From positions 1-26,731 of the forward strand of contig JAEWIL010000087.1 of NCBI GenBank assembly GCA_023387085.1: a DNA stretch of 26,731 bases, in the 5' to 3' direction. Shown here one piece after another: positions 21,225 through 26,731 of the stretch. The first letter of the stretch is position 1. The number at the start of each line of letters is the position of its first letter. A program made the translations under genes and the position numbers. Under the pieces are notes generated by a model. That model was not told the origin of the DNA. It did not search any database and saw only the letters and a program-made list of their open reading frames with translations. The DNA comes from Pseudomonadota bacterium. GTDB lineage: Bacteria; Pseudomonadota; Alphaproteobacteria; Sphingomonadales; Sphingomonadaceae.

Positions 21225-22337
21225 ATGAAGACCCGCGCCGCCGTTGCGTTCGAAGCGAAGAAGCCGCTCGAAATCGTCGAGCTTGATCTGGAAGGCCCCA
21301 AGGCGGGCGAGGTGCTGGTCGAGATCATGGCGACGGGCATCTGCCACACCGACGCTTACACGCTCGACGGCTTCGACAGCGAGGGCATCTTCCCGAGCGT
21401 GCTGGGGCATGAGGGCGCGGGGATCGTGCGCGAGGTCGGCGCGGGCGTCACCAGCGTGAAGCCGGGCGACCATGTGATCCCGCTCTACACCCCCGAATGC
21501 CGCCAGTGCAAAAGCTGCCTCAGCGGCAAGACCAACCTCTGTACCGCGATCCGCGCGACGCAGGGCAAGGGGCTGATGCCCGACGGCACGACGCGCTTTT
21601 CGTACAAGGGCCAGCCGATCTATCATTATATGGGCTGCTCGACCTTCTCGAACTTCACCGTGCTGCCCGAGATTGCGGTCGCGAAGATCCGCGAGGACGC
21701 GCCGTTCCAGTCGAGTTGCTACATCGGCTGCGGCGTGACCACCGGCGTCGGCGCGGTGATCAACACCGCCAAGGTGCAGGTCGGCGACAATGTCGTCGTC
21801 TTCGGGCTGGGCGGCATCGGCCTCAACGTGATCCAGGGCGCGCGGCTGGCGGGCGCGAACCAGATCATCGGCGTCGACATCAACCCCGACCGCGAGGAAT
21901 GGGGCCGCAAGTTCGGCATGACCGACTTCCTCAATTCGAAGGGCATGAGCCGTGAGGATGTCGTCGCGGCGATCGTGCAGATGACCGACGGCGGCGCGGA
22001 CTATACGTTCGACGCGACGGGCAATACCGAAGTGATGCGCATCGCGCTCGAAGCCTGCCACCGCGGCTGGGGCACCAGCATCATCATCGGCGTCGCCGAG
22101 GCGGGCAAGGAGATTTCGACGCGGCCGTTCCAGCTCGTCACCGGGCGCAACTGGCGCGGCACCGCGTTCGGCGGCGCCAAGGGCCGCACCGACGTCCCGA
22201 AGATCGTCGACATGTATATGCAGGGCAAGATCGAGATCGACCCGATGATCACCCACGTCATGGGCCTCGAAGACATCAACAAGGGCTTCGACCTGATGCA
22301 TGCGGGCGAGAGCATCCGCAGCGTGGTGGTTTACTAA
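21225..22337 (+). CDS. frmA: S-(hydroxymethyl)glutathione dehydrogenase / class III alcohol dehydrogenase
   Basis: The protein is 370 residues. It oxidises S-hydroxymethylglutathione, the spontaneous adduct of formaldehyde and glutathione, to S-formylglutathione with NAD; related members reduce S-nitrosoglutathione. The catalytic zinc site includes C40 (ATGICHTDAY) and H62 (LGHEGAG); the structural zinc is held by C92, C95, C98 and C106 (PECRQCKSC ... NLC). The NAD site is VFGLGGIGLNVIQGARLAG with the acid in GVDINPDR. Length and the late motif GWGTSIIIGVAEAGKEISTRP are typical of class III. The ATG follows GAGAAGGAGA. It is the first gene of a same-strand cluster that ends with S-formylglutathione hydrolase. 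In other literature it is also called adhC or flhA. Confidence 0.96.
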   Translation: MKTRAAVAFEAKKPLEIVELDLEGPKAGEVLVEIMATGICHTDAYTLDGFDSEGIFPSVLGHEGAGIVREVGAGVTSVKPGDHVIPLYTPECRQCKSCLSGKTNLCTAIRATQGKGLMPDGTTRFSYKGQPIYHYMGCSTFSNFTVLPEIAVAKIREDAPFQSSCYIGCGVTTGVGAVINTAKVQVGDNVVVFGLGGIGLNVIQGARLAGANQIIGVDINPDREEWGRKFGMTDFLNSKGMSREDVVAAIVQMTDGGADYTFDATGNTEVMRIALEACHRGWGTSIIIGVAEAGKEISTRPFQLVTGRNWRGTAFGGAKGRTDVPKIVDMYMQGKIEIDPMITHVMGLEDINKGFDLMHAGESIRSVVVY

Positions 22338-22350
22338 GGGAAGGGACGGG

Positions 22351-22737
22351 ATGATCAGCCATGTGGCGCTCGGGTCGAACGACATCGCCGCGAGCAAGCG
22401 ATTCTATGACGCAATTCTGGGCGTGCTTGGCGCCCCCGAGGGCGTGATCGACGAACGCGGACGGCTGATTTACATGCACGCGGGTGGTCGTCTGGTTGTG
22501 ACGCGACCGGTCAACGGAGAGGCGGCGGCGTGCGGGAACGGGCATACGCTGGGATTGCTCGCGCCCTCGACCGAAGCGGTCGACGCCTGGCACAAGGCGG
22601 GCGTAGCCAACGGCGGGACGACCGCCGAGGACCCGCCGGGCATCCGCCACGCCACCGAAGGGCGCGTCCTCTATCTCGCCTATCTGCGCGATCCCGCGGG
22701 TAATAAGCTGTGCGCGACGCACAAGATTTCGGGCTGA
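22351..22737 (+). CDS. VOC-fold (glyoxalase/dioxygenase superfamily) protein, first of a pair
   Basis: The protein is 128 residues. The ATG at 22351 follows AAGGGA by five bases, 13 bases after the frmA stop. It has two VOC modules: SHVALGSNDIAASKRFYD at the start and the ending YLAYLRDPAGNKLCATHK. The usual last metal ligand of glyoxalase I (Glu in DPxGxxxE) aligns with Cys here, so a classic glyoxalase I metal site is doubtful. Known of the superfamily: glyoxalases, dioxygenases, resistance proteins. It sits between frmA and purU and has a paralogue on the other side of purU. A role in glutathione-linked aldehyde chemistry is plausible but unproven. Confidence 0.9.
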   Translation: MISHVALGSNDIAASKRFYDAILGVLGAPEGVIDERGRLIYMHAGGRLVVTRPVNGEAAACGNGHTLGLLAPSTEAVDAWHKAGVANGGTTAEDPPGIRHATEGRVLYLAYLRDPAGNKLCATHKISG

Positions 22738-22741
22738 CGCC

Positions 22742-23611
22742 GTGGCAGAAAATGCGCCTGCCTATGTCCTGACGTTCAGCTGCGCCGACGCGGTGGGGAT
22801 CGTCGCCGCCGTGACCGGGCTGCTGGCCGAAACCGATGGTTTCATTCTCGACAGCCAGCAATATGCCGACCTCGATTCGGGGCGCTTCTTCATGCGCGTC
22901 GAATTTCGCGGCGCGGGCCCGCGTTTCCCGGATGGATTGGACGCGGTGCAGCAAGCCTTTGCGCCGATTGTCGAACGCTTCGCCATGGATGCGCGGATCA
23001 GCGACAGCAATGCAAAGCCGCGTTTCGTCATTGCGGTGTCGCAGGGCAGCCATTGCCTCAACGACCTGCTCCACCGCTGGTCGACCGGCAACCTGGCGAT
23101 CGACATTGTCGGCGTGGTGTCGAACCACGAACATCTGCGCCGCCTGACCGAATGGCATGGCGTGCCATTTCATTATCTGCCGGTCAGCGATGCGAACCGC
23201 GCCGAACAGGAAGCCGCGATCCTCGACGTGATGGCGCGCGGGGGGGCGGAATATCTGGTGCTCGCGCGCTATATGCAGGTGTTGTCTCAAGACCTGTCGG
23301 CGAAGCTCGCGGGGCGCTGCATCAATATCCACCACAGCTTCCTGCCGGGCTTCAAGGGCGCCAAACCCTATCACCGCGCGCACGAGCGCGGGGTCAAGCT
23401 GATCGGTGCCACCGCGCATTTCGTGACCAGCGACCTCGACGAGGGTCCGATCATCGAGCAGGCGGTCGAACGCGTCGACCACCGCGACGGTGTCGACGAC
23501 CTGATCCGCATCGGCCGCGACGTCGAGGCGCAGGTACTGGCGCGCGCGGTGCGCTGGGTCGCCGAGCAGCGCGTGTTGATCGACGGGCGCAAGACGGTGG
23601 TCTTTCGATAG
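22742..23611 (+). CDS. purU: Formyltetrahydrofolate deformylase
   Basis: The protein is 289 residues, starting at GTG four bases after the previous stop. The N-terminal ACT-like domain (about 8-85, VLTFSCADAVGIVAAVTGLL) is followed by the formyltransferase-fold catalytic domain. Active-site residues are N195 and H197 (INIHHSFLPGFKGAKPYH) and D233 (TSDLDEGPIIEQ), as in GART and PurU. It hydrolyses 10-formyl-THF to formate and THF, balancing the one-carbon pool in the cytoplasm. The location in a formaldehyde-oxidation cluster ties folate-bound and glutathione-bound C1 routes, both ending in formate. Position 23612-23719 downstream is a 108-bp gap with AGGAGGAG before the next gene. Confidence 0.95.
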   Translation: MAENAPAYVLTFSCADAVGIVAAVTGLLAETDGFILDSQQYADLDSGRFFMRVEFRGAGPRFPDGLDAVQQAFAPIVERFAMDARISDSNAKPRFVIAVSQGSHCLNDLLHRWSTGNLAIDIVGVVSNHEHLRRLTEWHGVPFHYLPVSDANRAEQEAAILDVMARGGAEYLVLARYMQVLSQDLSAKLAGRCINIHHSFLPGFKGAKPYHRAHERGVKLIGATAHFVTSDLDEGPIIEQAVERVDHRDGVDDLIRIGRDVEAQVLARAVRWVAEQRVLIDGRKTVVFR

Positions 23612-23719
23612 ATGTGGTTCGTCATTTTCGTGGGGCCGGACACATTATCATGGCTGGTTCTGACCCGACGGGCAGCGTAGGTATCGAATCGCAACCATAA
23701 TCAGGAGGAGCGGAAGCCC

Positions 23720-24100
23720 ATGTACAGTCACAATATGGTCGGATCGAACGACCTCGAAGCGTCGAAGAAATTCTATGACGCGACCTTTCAGGCAATCGGC
23801 GGCAAGCCTGGGATTACGGACGACAAGGGCCGGCTGATCTATATGCACAACGGCGGGCTGTTCCTCGTCACCGCCCCGATCGACGGCCAGCCGGCGACCG
23901 CGGGCAACGGCTGCACCATCGGCTTTGCGATGGACGGCCCCGAACAGGCGAAGGCCTGGCATGATGCGGGCGTCGCCAACGGCGGCACCTCGATCGAAGA
24001 TCCGCCGGGCGTCCGCGAAGGCGGCTTCGGGCAGCTCTACCTCGCCTATCTGCGCGATCCGTCGGGTAACAAGCTCTGCGCGCTGCACCGCGTCGTTTGA
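23720..24100 (+). CDS. VOC-fold protein, second of a pair
   Basis: The protein is 126 residues, with AGGAGGAG about nine bases before the ATG. It is clearly paralogous to the VOC protein on the other side of purU: both share GSND(I/L)xASKxFYDA, GRLIYMH, a WH(K/D)AGVANGGT segment and RDP(A/S)GNKLCA. As in the paralogue, Cys replaces the glutamate expected as the final metal ligand of glyoxalase I. The N-terminal His (YSHNMVGSND) is kept. The function is unknown; similar proteins are annotated as glyoxalase or lactoylglutathione lyase-like without proof. It has its own strong ribosome binding site and may have its own promoter in the 108-bp gap. Confidence 0.9.
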   Translation: MYSHNMVGSNDLEASKKFYDATFQAIGGKPGITDDKGRLIYMHNGGLFLVTAPIDGQPATAGNGCTIGFAMDGPEQAKAWHDAGVANGGTSIEDPPGVREGGFGQLYLAYLRDPSGNKLCALHRVV

Positions 24101-24109
24101 GGGATTATC

Positions 24110-24613
24110 GTGCGCGGCGAAGCGGGATTGCTGGACGATTTGAACGCGCTTGCGATCCCCTTCGCCTCCTATGAGCATGTCGCGGTGTTCACCGTCGCCG
24201 AGAGCGACAGCGTGAACGCCGCGATACCGGGAGCACACACCAAGAATCTGTTCCTGAAGGACAATGGCGGCGCGTTCTGGCTCGTGACCGTGCCCGGCGA
24301 AGCGCGTGTCGATCTAAAGGCGCTGCCTGCCGCGATCGGCAGCAAACGCGTCAGCTTCGGCAAGGCCGACGACATGGAGCGGTTGCTCGGGATTGCGCCG
24401 GGATCGGTGACGCCGCTGGCCGCGATCAATGCCGAACCGGGCAGCATCACGGTGGTGCTTGACGCGGGGCTCGCCGCCGCCGCGACGGTCAACGTCCACC
24501 CGCTTCGCAACACCGCGACGATCGGCCTTCCGGGGGCAACGATCCTCGACCTGTTGCGTCATTGGGGGCATCGCCCCCTTGTCGTTCCCATTCCCGTTCA
24601 GGATCCCGCATGA
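24110..24613 (+). CDS. ProX-type prolyl-tRNA editing deacylase (YbaK/ProRS-associated domain)
   Basis: The protein is 167 residues, starting at GTG with GAGGGA just upstream. The YbaK/EbsC fold is shown by HVAVFTVAESDSVNAAIPG, the substrate-site segment GAHTKNLFLKDNGGAFWLV with its conserved lysine, GSKRVSFGKADDMERLLG, GSVTPLAAIN and the C-terminal HPLRNTATIGLP. Known role: the ProXp-ala type hydrolyses alanyl-tRNA(Pro) in trans, correcting prolyl-tRNA synthetase errors. Its stop overlaps the S-formylglutathione hydrolase start (ATGA), so the two are translationally coupled although no metabolic reason is obvious. Confidence 0.92.
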   Translation: MRGEAGLLDDLNALAIPFASYEHVAVFTVAESDSVNAAIPGAHTKNLFLKDNGGAFWLVTVPGEARVDLKALPAAIGSKRVSFGKADDMERLLGIAPGSVTPLAAINAEPGSITVVLDAGLAAAATVNVHPLRNTATIGLPGATILDLLRHWGHRPLVVPIPVQDPA

Positions 24614-25458
24614 CCATCGAAACTGTCTCGACCACCCGCAGCCACGGCGGAACGCAGGGCGTGTACCAGCACGCCAGCACGACCACCGGCACCGACATGA
24701 CCTTTGCGGTGTTCGTTCCCGATCACACGCCGGGCGAGAAGCTGCCGGTCCTCTGGTATCTGTCGGGACTGACCTGCACACACGCCAATGTAATGGAGAA
24801 GGGCGAATATCGCGCCGCGTGCGCCGAGCATGGCGTGATCTTCATTGCGCCCGACACCAGCCCGCGCGGCGAAGGCGTGCCCGACGATCCCGATGCCGCC
24901 TATGATTTCGGGCTGGGCGCGGGCTTCTATGTCGATGCGACCGAGGAGCCTTGGGCGAAGAATTACCGCATGCGCTCCTATATCGAGGACGAACTGCCGT
25001 CGCTGGTCCTCCGCAATTTCGCGAGCGCCGATCTGACGCGACAGGGGATTACCGGACATTCGATGGGCGGGCATGGCGCGCTGACCATCGGCCTGCGGGG
25101 TCAGGACCGGTTCCGCTCGGTCTCGGCCTTCTCGCCGATCGTCGCGCCGTCGCAATGCCCGTGGGGCGAAAAGGCGCTCGGACAGTATCTGGGCGACGAT
25201 CGCGAGGACTGGCAAGCCTATGATGCTTGCCTGCTGCTCGATCAGGGACTGCGCGTACCCGACCTGCTCGTCGATCAGGGCGATGCCGACAATTTTCTGG
25301 CCGAACAGCTCAAGACCGAATTGTTGGTCGATGCGTGCGGACGAGCAAGCCAGAAGGCGGAGATCCGCATGCAGCCGGGGTACGACCACAGCTATTATTT
25401 CATCTCGACCTTCATGGCCGAGCATGTTGCCTGGCATGCGGAGCGGTTGAAGGCCTAG
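24610..25458 (+). CDS. fghA: S-formylglutathione hydrolase
   Basis: The protein is 282 residues, the normal size. It hydrolyses S-formylglutathione to formate and glutathione, the step after the first enzyme of this cluster. This is an esterase-D type alpha/beta hydrolase with complete triad S151 (ITGHSMGGHGAL), D225 (VDQGDADNFL) and H260 (QPGYDHSYYFI). The motif LWYLSGLTCTHANVMEKGEY builds the oxyanion hole and carries the cysteine seen in this family. The start is ATG 24610, overlapping the deacylase stop; a longer frame from 24562 lacks homology. Its stop interlocks with that of the convergent quinone oxidoreductase gene. Confidence 0.96.
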   Translation: MTIETVSTTRSHGGTQGVYQHASTTTGTDMTFAVFVPDHTPGEKLPVLWYLSGLTCTHANVMEKGEYRAACAEHGVIFIAPDTSPRGEGVPDDPDAAYDFGLGAGFYVDATEEPWAKNYRMRSYIEDELPSLVLRNFASADLTRQGITGHSMGGHGALTIGLRGQDRFRSVSAFSPIVAPSQCPWGEKALGQYLGDDREDWQAYDACLLLDQGLRVPDLLVDQGDADNFLAEQLKTELLVDACGRASQKAEIRMQPGYDHSYYFISTFMAEHVAWHAERLKA

Positions 25459-26441
25459 CGCGCTTCGGGGATCAGCAGGCTCGACCCTGTCGTGCGTCCG
25501 GCTTCAAGGTCGGCATGCGCCCGCGCGGCATCCTCCAGCGAATAGCGCTGGCCAACGGTAATCCTCACCGCACCGCCTTCGATCATCTCGAAAACGCGCG
25601 CGGCGCCCGCGGCGCGTTCGCCGGGGTGCAGATAATAGTCGAACAATGTCGGACGGGTCACGAACTGGGAGCCGTGCTGCGCAAGGATGCCGAGGTTGAC
25701 GCCGGTCACCGGGCCGCCGGCATTGCCATAGCTGACGATCAGCCCGCGCCGCGCGGTAGCCTTGAGCGACGTTGCCCATGTAGCCATGCCGATGCCGTCG
25801 AAGGTGACGGGAACGCCCTGACCATCGGTGATTTCGCGGACATGCGCCGCGACATCTTCGTCCTTGTAGCGGATGACATGGTCAGCGCCTGCCTCGCGCG
25901 CCGCCTGTTCCTTCGCCTCCGTACTGACGGTGCCGATCACTGTCGCGCCGATTGCCTTCAGCCATTGAACAAGGATCAGTCCGACCCCGCCGGCGGCGGC
26001 ATGGACGAGCACCGGCCAGCCGGCATCGACCTTCGCGCAGCGTTCGACGAGCGCTTCCACGGTACAGGCCTTGAGCAGTGCGGCGGCGGCAGTCTCGTCG
26101 TCGATGCTCGCCGGAAGTTTGAACAGCGAGGCCGCGGGAACGAGCCGCGCGCTCGCATAGGCGTTGCGCTGCGGGCCGAAGGTCGCGACGCGGTCGCCGG
26201 GCTGGAGGCCGTGGACGTCGGCACCGACCGCGACCACCTCGCCCGCCGCCTCGACGCCGAGCCCGCCGGGAAGGTCGATCGGATAGGTGCCGTCGCGGTG
26301 ATAGGTGTCGATATAATTGAGCCCGACGGCGGTCTGGTGCACGAGGACCTGACCCGGCCCGGGTTCGCCCAGCGTGACCTCGCGCCAGTCGATGACCTCG
26401 GGACCGCCCTGCTTCTCGATGAAAGCTTCAATCGCCTGCAT
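25455..26441 (-). CDS. Quinone oxidoreductase (zinc-free MDR family, Qor-like)
   Basis: The protein is 328 residues from ATG 26441, which has AGGAGA eight bases upstream; a frame starting at 26468 adds nine unsupported residues. The medium-chain dehydrogenase fold lacks the zinc-binding cysteines. Signatures are GLNYIDTYHRDGTYP, the NADPH site VHAAAGGVGLILVQWLKAIG, FDGIGMATWATSL and the C-terminal YSLEDAARAHADLEAGRTTGS. Known of the family: NADPH-dependent one-electron reduction of quinones or reduction of reactive enones. It converges on S-formylglutathione hydrolase with a 4-base overlap, so each transcript would run into the other. It is likely monocistronic; downstream of its promoter side lies a family A repeat. 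Confidence 0.93.
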   Translation of the reverse strand: MQAIEAFIEKQGGPEVIDWREVTLGEPGPGQVLVHQTAVGLNYIDTYHRDGTYPIDLPGGLGVEAAGEVVAVGADVHGLQPGDRVATFGPQRNAYASARLVPAASLFKLPASIDDETAAAALLKACTVEALVERCAKVDAGWPVLVHAAAGGVGLILVQWLKAIGATVIGTVSTEAKEQAAREAGADHVIRYKDEDVAAHVREITDGQGVPVTFDGIGMATWATSLKATARRGLIVSYGNAGGPVTGVNLGILAQHGSQFVTRPTLFDYYLHPGERAAGAARVFEMIEGGAVRITVGQRYSLEDAARAHADLEAGRTTGSSLLIPEAR

Positions 26442-26515
26442 GCGCCGCTCTCCTGCTGTCCGGTCCATCTGGTGGACCGGGCGGGCGAGCGCAAGGGCGA
26501 TGCGACCATTTCGCG

Positions 26516-26613
26516 CGTCATTGCGAGGAGCCGAAGGCGACGCGGCAATCTCCAGCTGTCGGCGTTGCGCGAGGTCGATGACTCGAGATTGCTTCGCTAC
26601 GCTCGCAATGACG
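26516..26613. repeat. Palindromic intergenic repeat family A, copy 3
   Basis: A unit of about 98 bp begins CGTCATTGCGAGGAGCCG and ends GCTACGCTCGCAATGACG. Outer arms match copies 1 and 2, with inner arms CGGCAATCTCC and CGAGATTGCTT. The middle differs from both other copies, so only the arms are conserved. It lies between the quinone oxidoreductase gene and the end of the last gene of the window. Confidence 0.85.
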
Positions 26614-26635
26614 AGGCTTTACGCTGGACCGTCGG

Positions 26636-26731
26636 CTACTTCGGACGGCGCGGACTACGCTGCCCATAGGGCTTGGGTTTGTACCGCTCGTTCTTGTCGC
26701 GCGGGCCGCCGGGACCGGCACGGTGCGGGCC
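26636..26731 (-). CDS. C-terminal tail of an unidentified protein, 5' part outside window
   Basis: A minus-strand frame is open from the window edge to a TAG at 26636-26638, giving 31 residues rich in Gly, Pro, Arg and Lys: it starts GPHRAGPGGPRDKNERYKPK and ends PYGQRSPRRPK. Such basic low-complexity tails are common at the ends of alphaproteobacterial pseudouridine synthases and RNA helicases, so an RNA-acting enzyme is a guess. The frame is chosen because its composition is protein-like and it ends just before the family A repeat. Too little is present to name it. Confidence 0.5.
   Translation of the reverse strand, partial: GPHRAGPGGPRDKNERYKPKPYGQRSPRRPK

Noticed and set aside
21012..22397. 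461-codon minus-strand frame
   Set aside because: It is antisense to frmA, and its end is made of palindromic repeat sequence.
18426..26613. Repeated palindromes considered as a CRISPR array
   Set aside because: The copies are kilobases apart, lie singly between genes, vary in the middle and lack regular spacers or cas genes.

Overview
This is a high-GC chromosomal window of the kind found in Sphingomonadaceae (Alphaproteobacteria), probably a Sphingopyxis-like organism. The assignment rests on protein character, on a PhyR/NepR/EcfG general stress response locus (an alphaproteobacterial system), on an alphaproteobacterial GTTC-N7-GTTC LexA box, and on three families of short palindromic intergenic repeats. 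No tool was run, so all identities come from reading motifs. No rRNA, tRNA, CRISPR array, transposase or phage gene was seen. Gene density is high, and most same-strand neighbours overlap by 1-4 bases.

Layout. (1) 1-3634, minus strand: a tightly overlapping three-gene unit of a hydroxyisobutyrate-type dehydrogenase, an exported YtcJ-like amidohydrolase and a Tat-signal FAD oxidoreductase that runs off the left edge. (2) 3694-5333, plus: threonine ammonia-lyase (catalytic plus ACT domain) overlapping a hotdog thioesterase. (3) 5623-8323: a GNAT acetyltransferase, an alpha/beta hydrolase and a lipoprotein PQQ-type sugar dehydrogenase, separated by palindromic repeats. (4) 8405-13109: a general stress response island. 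It holds nepR-ecfG (minus), a short BLUF blue-light sensor and a second EcfG-like sigma factor (plus), phyR (minus) and a soluble GAF-PAS-HWE histidine kinase (plus). EcfG-type promoter matches lie before nepR and before phyR. (5) 13131-18417, plus: a LexA box followed by four overlapping DNA-repair genes: a radical SAM protein with a C-terminal helix-hairpin-helix, a DUF4130-UdgX fusion, a beta-CASP exonuclease and an ATP-dependent DNA ligase. (6) 18604-20760: iron superoxide dismutase and one-chain L-serine ammonia-lyase, each set off by repeats. (7) 21225-25458, plus: a formaldehyde/C1 cluster of glutathione-dependent formaldehyde dehydrogenase, a VOC protein, purU, a second VOC protein, a ProX-type deacylase and S-formylglutathione hydrolase. 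(8) 25455-26441, minus: a quinone oxidoreductase whose stop codon interlocks with that of the hydrolase. The last 96 bases hold the C-terminal tail of another minus-strand gene.

How the genes work together. In the stress island the expected logic is partner switching: the kinase phosphorylates PhyR, PhyR~P binds NepR, and EcfG is released to transcribe GGAAC-N17-GTT promoters, including its own operon. The BLUF gene and second sigma factor inside the island suggest, without proof, a light input and sigma specialisation. In the repair island the LexA box suggests SOS induction of uracil-DNA recognition, an unknown radical chemistry, nuclease trimming and sealing. In the C1 cluster, formaldehyde goes to S-hydroxymethylglutathione, then S-formylglutathione, then formate, while PurU releases formate and tetrahydrofolate from formyl-THF.

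The strongest leads are the BLUF-containing stress locus with a possible AUC-start sigma factor, and the LexA-controlled rSAM/DUF4130-UdgX/exonuclease/ligase operon, whose radical SAM chemistry I believe is undescribed.
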